64,000 nt of DNA from Kutzneria sp036403095 (GTDB taxonomy: Bacteria; Actinomycetota; Actinomycetes; Mycobacteriales; Pseudonocardiaceae), in contig DASWRQ010000068.1 in assembly GCA_036403095.1 (NCBI GenBank), positions 29,351 through 93,350 of the forward strand, read 5' to 3'. A model generated the notes under the pieces. The model had not been told where the DNA came from, ran no database searches, and worked only from the letters and a program-made list of their open reading frames with translations. The position numbers were made by a program, and so were the translations under genes. Below, piece after piece: positions 33,735-42,414 of this stretch. Each line of letters starts with the position of its first letter. Positions within the stretch are counted from its first letter, which is position 1.

Positions 33735-35789
33735 GTGGTGGCGAATTCGGCCGGCCTTGAGCCGGTGGAGAGTGGTTTTCCGGGCGGACTGCGAGCTCCG
33801 CTCGCAGTTGTCGGCGCCGCGTTGGTCCTGCTGGTGGCCTGGTGTGTGATCCAGTTGCCAGCCGCGGGCGCCGGCGGCGGCCCGTCGGCCGTGGCCCAGT
33901 CCCAGGAACTGCTCGTCAACGACCTGGCCAGAGCCACCGCCGACTCGATCGGCGACGTGGCCGGCGACCTGAGCACGGCCGGCGCCCTGTACACCGTGCA
34001 CCCGGACCCGACGCCGGCCGGCACGCTGGCCGCGATCACCCGGGGCACCCCGCAGGCCCTGGGCTTGGCCCTGGTCCAGCGGGGTGCCGGCACCCTGCTG
34101 GCCGGCACCGGCGCGCCGGTGCCGGTGGAGTCGTTGCCGAACAAGGACATCGACCGGATCGCCGTCACGCTGGTGCGCGACCAGTCCGGCGGCACGGTCG
34201 TGCTGACCGCGGCCCCGCTGACCGGCACGAACTGGCTGGTGCTGGTCACCACCGGGCTGAAGATCCCGGCCCACACGCTGTTGGGGGACCCGGCCGAGGC
34301 GCTGCTGCTGACCACCCCCGACGGTCAGGTGGTCAAGTCCCGCGGTCGGTTCGATCCGGGATACCAGCAGCTCGTGACCACCGCGAGCGCGCGCTCCACG
34401 GCGGTCGGCAGCCTGGTCGGCGAGGCCGGCAAGGGGCCGGTGGTGGACGGCTCGCGTACCACGCCGATTGCCGTGTATGCCCCGATTCTGACGGGTGATC
34501 CCGCTCGGCCACTCGGGCTCAACCTGGTGCTCGTCGGTTCCGCGCCGGCGAGGGCGGCGCTGCGGACGCCGGTGGAAACGGCCTGGGTGGCGGCGGTGCT
34601 GGCCGCCGCGGTGCTGGCCAGCCTGGTGCTGCAGGGCTTCGGGTTCGTCGCGCCGCTGCGCCGCCTGCGGGCCGAAGCGCTCGGCGGCCACCGCCGCCGC
34701 CGGTATCGGCTGCGCGAGGCCGCCGTGGTGTCGGCGGCGCTGCGCGACGAGATCCTTCCGGTCATGCGTGGCCGGATTTCCGCGCGGACGTTTGTCGTGC
34801 TGGCGGTCGCGCCGTTGCTGCTGGGCTCGGTCGTGGTCGGCGTGGTGGCCGATGAGACGGTGCCGGACGTGCCGGTGCTGGTCGTCCAGGGCGAGCGTGG
34901 GTTGGCCGAGGTGACCGCCGGGGCGTTGCGCGACCAGCTGTCGGCCAGCCTGAGCGATCTTCGCACCTTCGCCACCCGGGCCACCGGCGACGTGACCTCG
35001 CTGAAGCCGGCGCTGGTCAACCTGATCGCGCAGAACAAGCGCTACCGCAGCGTCTACGTCACCGACGCGAGCGGCTCCGTCCAGGTCGACGCCGGCCGCG
35101 CCCCGCTCCGCACCACCGAGCGGCCACCGGCCGGATCCGGTCTGCACCAACAGAACACCGCCGGCCGGATCCCCGTGCTCTACGCCAGCACGCCGCTGCC
35201 CGACCACACGCACGTGCTGATCGGCGAGCTCGACGTGACCAAGCTGTCGTCGATCCTGCGGCGCAGCGCCGGAAACGGCAAGCTCGTCGACTCCGGATTG
35301 CGCACCTTGGCCTCGGCCGACGGGTATCGGGCCTTTGACCCGCTGACCGACCAAGCCCTGAAACAAAGCGTGACGGACGCGTTGGGCGGCGTCGGCCGGC
35401 CGGGCACCGACCAGGTCGACGGCCAGTGGTACGTCGTGGCGGCGGCCACCGTGACCGGCTCGCCGAGCACCGACCCGCTGCGCTGGACGGTCGTGCTGCA
35501 ACAGCCGCTGACCACGCTTCCCTTGCCGGACAACCTTGTTCGCCGCTACGCCCTGTTCGCCGCGTTGGTCGTCGGGGCCGCGGGGCTGCTGCTGCTCGGC
35601 TGGTACCACCTGTGCTTCGTGCGGCCGCTGCGTCGCCTGGCCGACGCCGCGATCCGTTTGGAGCAGGGCGATCTGAAGACCGTGATCTATCCGGAGCGGC
35701 TCAACGAGATCGGCGCCCTCAGCCAGTGTCTCGACGACGCGCGCAGACAGCGCACCGCCACGGCCGCCCCGGTTCCCCTGCTGGTCTAG
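33735..35789 (+). CDS. Multi-pass membrane protein with tandem extracytoplasmic sensor regions and HAMP domain
   Basis: Protein of 684 residues. TM1 lies near 20-40, then an outside domain (about 45-270), two further membrane segments (about 285-305 and 355-375) bracketing a basic cytoplasmic loop, a second Cache-like outside domain (about 385-600), a last TM (about 605-625) and a C-terminal HAMP-like segment (RPLRRLADAAIRLEQGD). No kinase, cyclase or methyl-accepting domain follows, so it is a truncated sensor or an assembly factor. GTG 33735 with GGAG seven bases upstream is preferred to GTG 33669. The pgsB ribosome site overlaps its stop, putting it first in the polymer operon. The gap 33550-33734 is notably AT-rich around 33600-33670 and must hold both promoters. 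Confidence 0.8.
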   Translation: MVANSAGLEPVESGFPGGLRAPLAVVGAALVLLVAWCVIQLPAAGAGGGPSAVAQSQELLVNDLARATADSIGDVAGDLSTAGALYTVHPDPTPAGTLAAITRGTPQALGLALVQRGAGTLLAGTGAPVPVESLPNKDIDRIAVTLVRDQSGGTVVLTAAPLTGTNWLVLVTTGLKIPAHTLLGDPAEALLLTTPDGQVVKSRGRFDPGYQQLVTTASARSTAVGSLVGEAGKGPVVDGSRTTPIAVYAPILTGDPARPLGLNLVLVGSAPARAALRTPVETAWVAAVLAAAVLASLVLQGFGFVAPLRRLRAEALGGHRRRRYRLREAAVVSAALRDEILPVMRGRISARTFVVLAVAPLLLGSVVVGVVADETVPDVPVLVVQGERGLAEVTAGALRDQLSASLSDLRTFATRATGDVTSLKPALVNLIAQNKRYRSVYVTDASGSVQVDAGRAPLRTTERPPAGSGLHQQNTAGRIPVLYASTPLPDHTHVLIGELDVTKLSSILRRSAGNGKLVDSGLRTLASADGYRAFDPLTDQALKQSVTDALGGVGRPGTDQVDGQWYVVAAATVTGSPSTDPLRWTVVLQQPLTTLPLPDNLVRRYALFAALVVGAAGLLLLGWYHLCFVRPLRRLADAAIRLEQGDLKTVIYPERLNEIGALSQCLDDARRQRTATAAPVPLLV

Positions 35790-35797
35790 GAGCACGG

Positions 35798-36973
35798 ATG
35801 CGCTTCCTCTACACCGTCTATGCCCTGTCCTGCCTGGTGCTGCTGGTGTGCGGGATCGTGGAACAGCGCCGACACGACAAGAACCTGGCCCGCATCACCC
35901 ATCGGGTGCTGGTCAACGGGATCCGCGGCAAGTCGTCGATCACCCGGCTGTGCGCGGGCGCGCTGCGCGGCGGGGGACTGGTCACCGTGGCCAAGACCAC
36001 CGGCACCGCCGCGCGCTTCATCCACCCCGACGCCCGAGAGGAGCCGGTGCACCGGAAGTTCGACATCGCCAACGTGGTCGAGCAGATCGCCATCGTCCGC
36101 CGGGCCGCCGGTTACGACCCGGACGCGCTGGTGATGGAGTGCATGGCCGTCGCGCCGGCACTGCAGGAGATCAACCAGACCAAGCTGATCCGCTCGGACA
36201 TCGGCGTGCTGTGCAACGTGCGCGAGGACCACCTGGCCGAGATGGGGCCGACGCTGGACGACGTGGCCCGCTCGCTGTGCCGGTCGATGCCGATCGGCGG
36301 CGTGTGCGTGACGGCCGAGCGCGACCGGCTGCACATCCTCCAGGAGGAGGCCGACAAGCGGCGCTGCCGGCTGATCGCCGTCGATCCCGAGGACGTGTCC
36401 GACCAGGAGCTGGCCGCGTTCGACTGGATCACGTTCAAGGAGAACGTGGCCATCGCGCTCAAGGTGGCCGAGCTGCTGGACATCGACCGCGCCGCCGCCA
36501 TGGCCGGCATGTGGGCCGCGCCGCCCGATCCCGGTGTGCTGCGGGTGGACCGCTACGCCGCCGGCGGCAAGCGGCTGAACTTCGCGAACGTGTTCGCGGC
36601 CAACGATCCCGAGTCGACCGTGATGAACATCGAGCACCTGCTCGACCACGGCGCGATCGGGCGCCCGCTGCACATCGTGATCAACTGCCGGCCGGACCGG
36701 ATCGAGCGCAACGGCCAGATGGGCGCGCTGATCCCACGGCTGCAACCGGACCGGGTGCTGCTGATCGGGGAGCCGACCCGCAGCGCCATGACCGCGATCC
36801 CGTCCTCGTGGCGGCCGCGGGTGGTCGACCTCGGCGGCCGGCGCAGCGCACCCGAGCTGCTCGAGGCGCTCGTCGCCGGCATCGACGGGCACGCCTGCAT
36901 CGCGGCCATCGGCAACATCCACGGCCAGGGCGAAGTGCTGCTCGCCCAACTGGAAACACTGGAGCGGCTATGA
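35798..36973 (+). CDS. pgsB: Poly-gamma-glutamate synthase PgsB/CapB
   Basis: Protein of 391 residues of the Mur-ligase-like amide ligase family. It has an N-terminal membrane helix (3-20), the P-loop VNGIRGKSSITRL near 42-54, MECMAVAP, the CNVREDHL segment and the C-terminal AAIGNIHGQGE. PgsB activates the gamma-carboxyl of glutamate as an acyl phosphate and joins glutamates on the inner membrane face together with PgsC. Length equals the Bacillus enzyme (about 393). Start: ATG at 35798 with TAGGAG overlapping the previous stop; the end overlaps pgsC by ATGA. The product could be a capsule or a released polymer. Confidence 0.93.
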   Translation: MRFLYTVYALSCLVLLVCGIVEQRRHDKNLARITHRVLVNGIRGKSSITRLCAGALRGGGLVTVAKTTGTAARFIHPDAREEPVHRKFDIANVVEQIAIVRRAAGYDPDALVMECMAVAPALQEINQTKLIRSDIGVLCNVREDHLAEMGPTLDDVARSLCRSMPIGGVCVTAERDRLHILQEEADKRRCRLIAVDPEDVSDQELAAFDWITFKENVAIALKVAELLDIDRAAAMAGMWAAPPDPGVLRVDRYAAGGKRLNFANVFAANDPESTVMNIEHLLDHGAIGRPLHIVINCRPDRIERNGQMGALIPRLQPDRVLLIGEPTRSAMTAIPSSWRPRVVDLGGRRSAPELLEALVAGIDGHACIAAIGNIHGQGEVLLAQLETLERL

Positions 36974-37452
36974 TCAGCCAGGAGCTGTCGCCGGAGGTGG
37001 CCACCCTAGGGCTGGCCATCGGGCTGTTGTTCTCCCTACTGTGCTACCTGACGACCAACCTGTCGCCGGGCGGCATGATCACCCCCGGTTGGCTGGCGCT
37101 GACCCTGCTCGAGGACTACCGCCGCGCCGCGCTGGTGGTGCTCACCACCGTGCTGACCTACCTGGCCACCCTGGGCCTGAGCAAGATCGTGATCCTGTAC
37201 GGCAAACGGCAGTTCGCCGCCGTCGTGCTGCTCGGCGTGCTGTTGCAGACCACGGTTTTCGTGCTGATACAGGACCACTATCCGCTGCTGTATGTGCACG
37301 AGACGCTCGGCTTCGTGGTGCCCGGGCTGATCGCCTACCAGCTGGTCCGCCAGCCGCCCGCGGTGACCGTGCTGGCCACCGGATCCGTCGCCCTTGCCTC
37401 GTACGGTGTGCTGGCCAGCGGCGTGTTGGTCGGCTTGATACCCACTTCGTAG
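36970..37452 (+). CDS. pgsC: Poly-gamma-glutamate synthase membrane subunit PgsC/CapC
   Basis: Protein of 160 residues, about five membrane helices, with the family features TTNLSPGGMITPGWLAL near 30-46, the YGKRQF loop and the Pro-Gly turn GFVVPGLIAYQ. PgsC forms the synthase with PgsB. The ATG overlaps the pgsB stop, ensuring coupled translation. No PgsA/CapA homologue, normally needed for export, is present in the window; the sensor-like or the NlpC/P60-like neighbour may stand in. Confidence 0.93.
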   Translation: MISQELSPEVATLGLAIGLLFSLLCYLTTNLSPGGMITPGWLALTLLEDYRRAALVVLTTVLTYLATLGLSKIVILYGKRQFAAVVLLGVLLQTTVFVLIQDHYPLLYVHETLGFVVPGLIAYQLVRQPPAVTVLATGSVALASYGVLASGVLVGLIPTS

Positions 37453-37462
37453 GAGCTTTGCC

Positions 37463-38377
37463 GTGAAACATATCCGTGCAGCAGTGTTGCTGACGACGTT
37501 GGTCACGTCCGGGGCCGCGGTGGTGCATTTGGCGCAGGCTCAGGACGTTCCGACGAGGGCCCGGGACAACGGCGCGGTCGTCGCCATCGCGCAGGCCCAT
37601 CCGGCCAGTACCAACTACAGCTTCGTGCGCCTGGACGGTCCCGCGCGCACGGCCGTGATGGACGAGCATGCCCGGCTGGTGGCCATGTTCACCGACGGCG
37701 CGCGTACCGCTGTCCTCAGTGGACAGAGCCGGACGTTCGCCGACCCGCTGCGGACCAGCGCCGTGGTCACGACGTCGAACTGGGTTCGGTTGGTCCCGCG
37801 GGTGTGGAAGGCCGGCGCGGAGAAGGAGTCGTGGTTTCGACCCTGGCTGGAGCAGGCGCTCGGGGACCGCAGCCCCGATGTGCTGGCCGTGGCGACGCAG
37901 TACGTCAGCTTCGCGCACTACGCCGACGACGCCGACTACAGCGACTTCCTCGGCATCTCCAACCGTGGCGTGAAACCGAGGAAGGATCGCTTCGGCGACG
38001 TCGACTCGGCCGGCTACGTCCGGTTGGTCTACGGCTACCGGATGGGGTACCCGATCGGCGACAACGGACTGCCGCGGACGCCGCAGGAGATGCCCAAGGC
38101 CCCGCTCGGCGCCGCCATCGCCGACAACGCCGTGGGCTCGCCGCAGACCCGGTTCCTGGCCCAGCCCGGCGATCTGCTGCTGTTCAGCACCGACGGCAGC
38201 AAGGCAGCCGTCGACCACGTCGGCATCTACCTCGGTGTCGACGACGCCGGCCAGCAGCGGTTCATCGCCTCGCGAGGCACCCCCAACGGCCCCAGCTTCG
38301 GCGACTCCAGTGGCCGATCGGTGCTGGACGACGACGGCCCCTACGCCACCGGCCTCTGGGGCATCCGCCGCCTCTGA
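37463..38377 (+). CDS. Secreted NlpC/P60-like protein with Cys-to-Ser substitution
   Basis: Protein of 304 residues with a signal peptide (about 1-27, cut after AQA). A unique middle part is followed by an NlpC/P60-type fold: the catalytic-Cys motif, usually D-C-S-G, reads VDSAGYVRLVYGYR with Ser182 at the Cys position, while the His motif DHVGIYLG (near 252) and the barrel strand PGDLLLF are kept. NlpC/P60 enzymes cleave gamma-D-glutamyl bonds, and PgdS, which cuts poly-gamma-glutamate, is of this family. Here the protein is either a serine variant, an inactive binder of the polymer, or a scaffold. The GTG at 37463 has AGGAG seven bases upstream and follows pgsC by ten bases. Confidence 0.8.
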   Translation: MKHIRAAVLLTTLVTSGAAVVHLAQAQDVPTRARDNGAVVAIAQAHPASTNYSFVRLDGPARTAVMDEHARLVAMFTDGARTAVLSGQSRTFADPLRTSAVVTTSNWVRLVPRVWKAGAEKESWFRPWLEQALGDRSPDVLAVATQYVSFAHYADDADYSDFLGISNRGVKPRKDRFGDVDSAGYVRLVYGYRMGYPIGDNGLPRTPQEMPKAPLGAAIADNAVGSPQTRFLAQPGDLLLFSTDGSKAAVDHVGIYLGVDDAGQQRFIASRGTPNGPSFGDSSGRSVLDDDGPYATGLWGIRRL

Positions 38378-38382
38378 ACCCG

Positions 38383-39198
38383 TCAGGGTTTGCGGGCCAC
38401 GGCGGCGTAGGGGAGGGAGTTGATGGCGGGGTCGTCGGAGATGCCGCCCATGCCGTCGGGGCGCCACATGGGGCAGCCGACGAGGCCGGGTTCGACGAGC
38501 TCGAAGCCGTCGAAGAAGCGGAGCACCTCGGCGTGGGTGCGGGGGAAGGGCTGGTTGCGGGTGTTCTGGTCGTACATCCTGACGGCGTCACCGAGATTGC
38601 GGGCGTCGCCGTCGGCGGCCACGTGGGAGGCGGCGAAGTAGCTGCCGGGCGGCAGCGCGTCGCGGTAGCCGGCGACGACCGCGGCGGGGTCCCACTCGTC
38701 GGGCATGAAGTGCAGCAGCAGCAACATGAACAGACCGACGGGTGCGGAGAAGTCCAGCAGCCGCTGGACTTCCTCGGACTCGAGGATGGTCGAGCGGTCA
38801 CGGGCGTCGGCGTGCACGACGGCGGCGCGGGGGTTGCCCCTGAGCAGCAGCTCGCTGTGCGCCACGGCGATGGGGTCGCGGTCGACGTACACGACCCGGC
38901 AGGACGGGTCGAGTTGCTGGACGATCTCGTGCAGATTGCCGGCGGTGGGCAGGCCGGAGCCGACGTCGAGGAACTGCCGCACGCCGGCGGAGACCATGAA
39001 GACGGCGGCCCGGCGGAGGAAGGCCCGGTTGAAGCGGGCGGCCTCGCGGACGCCGGGCATGAGCTTGTTGATCTTCTCGGCCAGCTCGCGGTCGGCGGCG
39101 AAGTTGGAGGCGCCGCCCAGCCAGTAGTCGTACACCCGCGCGGGATGCGGCACGGTGGGATCGACCTCCGGCGGCACCCAGCTCAGGTCACCGTTCAC
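38383..39198 (-). CDS. SAM-dependent methyltransferase of the DUF574 (PF04672) family
   Basis: Protein of 271 residues, typical of this actinomycete-specific group: HPARVYDYWLGG near the N-terminus, NRAFLRRA, the SAM loop FLDVGSGLPTAGN, and a central LLLLHFMPDEWDP. Many copies occur per genome and targets are mostly unknown. Start: GTG at 39198 with GGAGGTGG upstream. Its stop lies five bases from the convergent NlpC/P60-like stop. Confidence 0.93.
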   Translation of the reverse strand: MNGDLSWVPPEVDPTVPHPARVYDYWLGGASNFAADRELAEKINKLMPGVREAARFNRAFLRRAAVFMVSAGVRQFLDVGSGLPTAGNLHEIVQQLDPSCRVVYVDRDPIAVAHSELLLRGNPRAAVVHADARDRSTILESEEVQRLLDFSAPVGLFMLLLLHFMPDEWDPAAVVAGYRDALPPGSYFAASHVAADGDARNLGDAVRMYDQNTRNQPFPRTHAEVLRFFDGFELVEPGLVGCPMWRPDGMGGISDDPAINSLPYAAVARKP

Positions 39199-39301
39199 AA
39201 CCCACCTCCACGGCCCGAAGGAGCGAGCCTAGACGCGTGGCGACGGCCGGGGCCACCGCAACCCGATCGGGTGGTCCTCGCTGCGGCCACTCGTCGTAGC
39301 G

Positions 39302-40705
39302 GTGTCATACCCCTATCGTGAACCGGCCGCAGACCCGATCGTGGGGTGGGAAGGGTTGTCCGCCAAGCAGAACGTCACCGCAGACGCGCCGGTCGTGCCC
39401 GGGCGGCGTCCGGTGATCGGCCATACCGCCGCCATGCTGCGACGACCGCTGCGCTTCCTGTCCTCGCTGCCGGCCTACGGCGACGTCGTCAAGATCTATC
39501 TCGGTCCGCTGCCGGTGTACATGGTGACCGGACCGGAGTTGGCCATGCGGCTGCTGGCGACCGACGCCGACAGCTACGACAAGGGCATCGTCTTCGACAA
39601 GATGCGTCCGCTGTTCGGCAACGGCCTGGCCACCTCCAACGGGGACTTCAACAAACGCCAGCGCCGCCTGGTGTCACCGGCCTTCCACCGCACGCGCATC
39701 GCCGCCTACGCCGAGACGACGATGACCCGATTGGCCGAGGAGTCGGTCACCGGCTGGCGGGCGGGTCAGGTCGTGGCGGTGGACGAGCACCTGCGGCACC
39801 TGGTGCTGAGCATCGCCGGCCGCACCCTGTTCGCCACCGAGCTCGGCCAGGACGTGCTCGACGAGATCCAGCGCAGCGTGCCCGATCTGCTGGACAACGT
39901 GCTGGTACGGGCGTTCTCGCCGCGACTCGTGGAACGCCTGCCGGTACCCGGCAACCGGCGGTTCGACGCGGCGGCGGCCCGGCTGCGCGAGGTCATCCCG
40001 CGGACGGTGCTGACCGCGCGGCAGACCGGGACCGATCACGGCGACCTGGTGTCGATGCTGCTCATGGCCCGGGACGAGGACACCGGCGAGGGCATGACCG
40101 ACGAGCAGGTGCACGACGAGGTCGTCACCATCCTCACCACCGGCGCGGAGACCACGTCCGTGGCGCTGGCCTGGTTCTTCCACGAGATCGGGCAGCAGCC
40201 GGAGATCGAGCGCCGGTTCCACGCCGAGATCGACCAGGTGCTGGCCGGCCGTCCGGCCACCCTGGCCGACCTGCCCCGACTCGAGTACACACAGCGGATC
40301 GTCAACGAGATCCTGCGCCGCAACCCACCGCTGATCCTGATGCGCCGCGCCCGCACGGACGTGACGCTCGGCGGCTTCCGGATCCCGGCCGGCAGCGAGG
40401 TCGCGGTCAGCCAGCACACGCTGCACCGGGATCCGCGCTGGTTCCCCGATCCCGACCGGTTCGATCCCGACCGGTGGCTGCCGGCCCGGGCCGAGAAGCT
40501 GCCGCGCGGCGCGTTCATTCCGTTCGGCGCGGGGGCCCGGCTGTGCCCGGGACACCTGTTCGCCCAGACCGAGATCGCGGTCGTCGCGGCCACCATCGCC
40601 GCCCGCTGGCGGCTCGTGCCGGTGCCCGGCGCGACGGTGAAGCCGCGGCTGGCCGCCACCATGCAGCCCAACCGGCTGCCGATGACTGTTGTGCCACGTC
40701 ACTGA
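39302..40705 (+). CDS. Cytochrome P450
   Basis: Protein of about 467 residues with an I-helix oxygen-binding stretch TTGAETTSVAL, the E-x-x-R of the K-helix (EILRR), a PERF-like region DPDRFDPDRW, and the heme loop FGAGARLCPG with thiolate Cys415. It resembles pentalenene-oxygenase-like class I P450s that act on terpenes or fatty substrates; the redox partners are not in the window. It is followed after ten bases by a secreted lipase-like gene with its own GAGGGAG site, so the pair is an operon. The GTG at 39302 may not be the true start; a GTG at 39341 is an alternative. Confidence 0.9.
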   Translation: MSYPYREPAADPIVGWEGLSAKQNVTADAPVVPGRRPVIGHTAAMLRRPLRFLSSLPAYGDVVKIYLGPLPVYMVTGPELAMRLLATDADSYDKGIVFDKMRPLFGNGLATSNGDFNKRQRRLVSPAFHRTRIAAYAETTMTRLAEESVTGWRAGQVVAVDEHLRHLVLSIAGRTLFATELGQDVLDEIQRSVPDLLDNVLVRAFSPRLVERLPVPGNRRFDAAAARLREVIPRTVLTARQTGTDHGDLVSMLLMARDEDTGEGMTDEQVHDEVVTILTTGAETTSVALAWFFHEIGQQPEIERRFHAEIDQVLAGRPATLADLPRLEYTQRIVNEILRRNPPLILMRRARTDVTLGGFRIPAGSEVAVSQHTLHRDPRWFPDPDRFDPDRWLPARAEKLPRGAFIPFGAGARLCPGHLFAQTEIAVVAATIAARWRLVPVPGATVKPRLAATMQPNRLPMTVVPRH

Positions 40706-40715
40706 GGGAGATGTA

Positions 40716-41768
40716 GTGAAGCTGCGCAAGCTCGCCGTGCTGGTGCTTGCCTGTGTCGCGGGCCTGAGCGGGGCGGTCGCGCCGCCGGCCGCCGTCGCCT
40801 CGGCGGCCAACTGCTCGCCATCCGACCTCCCGGTGAGCTCGCCGTCCGTGCTGCCGCTGCTGACGTCGCCGGCGAAGATCCACGGACAGCTGTGCCTGCC
40901 CGAGGGGGCCGCGCCGACGGCGGTGCAGCTGCTGGTGCACGGCGGCACGTACAACAGCGCCTACTGGGACCTGCCGTATCAGCCGGATCAGTACTCGTAC
41001 CAACGAGACATGGCCAAGCACGGCTACGCGACCTTCGCGGTCGACGTGCTCGGGGCCGGCCAGAGCAGCCATCCGCTGAGCCTGCCGCTTACGGTGTGGG
41101 CCGAGGCCGAGGCGCTGCATGAGGTCATCGGGCAGCTGCGCAATGGTGCCGTGGACGGCATCCACTTCGGCAAGGTGGTGATCGTCGGGCATTCCGTCGG
41201 CTCCGGCATCGTCGCCTCGGAAGCCTCGACGTACAAGGATGTCGACGGCGTGATCCTGACCGGAGTCACGCACATTCCGTCCATCCCGGCGTTGGGGCTG
41301 GGGGCGGCGCTGGGCCTGATCCCGGCCTTCCTGTCGTCGGTGAAGAACGCCGGCGACCCGCTCTATTTCACCACCAAGCCCGGCGCCCGTGGCCCGCTGT
41401 TCTACCACGCGGCCGATGCCGACCCGGCGGTGATCGCCGCCGATGAGGCGACGAAGGACCAGGTTTCGGTGCCGGGCATGGGAACCGTCGCGGTGTTCGG
41501 CATCGTCGTGCCGGTGACGCTCGGCATCAACGTGCCGGTGTTCCAGGCCGTCGGCTCGAACGACGTGCTGTTCTGCGGTCTGCTGGCGCTGCGGGACTGC
41601 TCGTCCGCGGCGTCGCTGCGCGCGCAGGAGGCGCCGTTCTACTCGGCCGCGGCCAAGTTGTCGGTGTACGTGCTGCCCAACGCGGGCCATTCCCTTGCGC
41701 TGCACCGCAACGCCGGTTTATACCGGGATGCGACCCGCGCCTGGTTGGACTCCGCGTTGGGCATCTGA
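40716..41768 (+). CDS. Secreted alpha/beta-hydrolase (lipase-like)
   Basis: Protein of 350 residues. It has a signal peptide (about 1-30, ending VASA-AN), an oxyanion HGGTYN motif, nucleophile Ser in GHSVGSG (about residue 156), and a C-terminal catalytic His in LPNAGHSLALH. Four cysteines (two near the N-terminus, two near FCGLLALRDC) could form disulfides. It would hydrolyse an ester outside the cell. Start: GTG at 40716, five bases after GAGGGAG. Its partner in the operon is the P450. Confidence 0.88.
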   Translation: MKLRKLAVLVLACVAGLSGAVAPPAAVASAANCSPSDLPVSSPSVLPLLTSPAKIHGQLCLPEGAAPTAVQLLVHGGTYNSAYWDLPYQPDQYSYQRDMAKHGYATFAVDVLGAGQSSHPLSLPLTVWAEAEALHEVIGQLRNGAVDGIHFGKVVIVGHSVGSGIVASEASTYKDVDGVILTGVTHIPSIPALGLGAALGLIPAFLSSVKNAGDPLYFTTKPGARGPLFYHAADADPAVIAADEATKDQVSVPGMGTVAVFGIVVPVTLGINVPVFQAVGSNDVLFCGLLALRDCSSAASLRAQEAPFYSAAAKLSVYVLPNAGHSLALHRNAGLYRDATRAWLDSALGI

Positions 41769-41774
41769 CGGCGT

Positions 41775-42035
41775 CTAGTCCGGCCACTCGCCGGTGACCC
41801 GCTCGTACGCCTTCGCGCCTGCGCGGTCGGTGGCCGCCTTGACCAGGCCGAACACCGCACCCTCGATGGCCGCGGCCACGAGGATGCGGCCCCAGCCCTG
41901 TTGACGGTCAGTCGCCGTCGGAGTGTCGTGATCGCCGGTCGCCACCCGCCAGAGCCGTTTCGACACGGCTCCGGCGGTGGCGCCGGCGAGCACGCTCAGC
42001 AGCATTCCGATTGCCTTGTAACCGAGTTTGCCCAT
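41775..42035 (-). CDS. DUF4235 membrane protein
   Basis: Protein of 86 residues starting MGKLGYKAIGM with two membrane helices (GMLLSVLAGATAGAVS and the LVAAAIEGAVFGLVKA region) and a C-terminal AYERVTGEWP, all characteristic of DUF4235. These are common small proteins of actinomycetes, function unknown. Its stop meets the hydrolase stop six bases away. Confidence 0.92.
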   Translation of the reverse strand: MGKLGYKAIGMLLSVLAGATAGAVSKRLWRVATGDHDTPTATDRQQGWGRILVAAAIEGAVFGLVKAATDRAGAKAYERVTGEWPD

Positions 42036-42072
42036 GGCGGCCGGATGCCACCGTCAGGCCTGCTCGAAACCG

Positions 42073-42228
42073 TCAGTACCAGTGCGCGCGACCGCCGATG
42101 CGGCGGCCGGTGCCGCCCACGATCGCCAGGATCGCGCCGACGACGGCCAGGATGATGCCGATCGTCCACAGCGTCGGAATGCCGAAAATGAAGCCGACGA
42201 TCAGCAGGATTACCCCGAGGGTGATCAC
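42073..42228 (-). CDS. Small two-helix hydrophobic protein (DUF6131-like)
   Basis: Protein of 51 residues beginning VITLGVILLIVGF, with two membrane helices and a basic end GRRIGGRAHWY. The GTG at 42228 is chosen because GGAGG lies seven bases upstream. Similar mini-proteins are widespread in actinomycetes near stress genes. Confidence 0.82.
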   Translation of the reverse strand: MITLGVILLIVGFIFGIPTLWTIGIILAVVGAILAIVGGTGRRIGGRAHWY

Positions 42229-42414
42229 GGCTCGACCTCCTTCGTTCGTTGTCGACAACCGGATGACCGCCGGAGCAGCCGCGGAAACCGGCCATTTGGA
42301 CGAACATCAGGAGTTTGTGGCCGCCGGCGAACGCGCGGAGTCGCCGCGCGGTGACGACGCGCGAGCGTCATGCGCAAGCCGTTACCGGGTGCGATCATCT
42401 GACATCATCCCGCC

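Noticed and set aside
38383..39198. Assigning the DUF574 methyltransferase to the poly-gamma-glutamate operon.
   Set aside because: It is on the opposite strand, convergent, and has its own start with a strong ribosome site.
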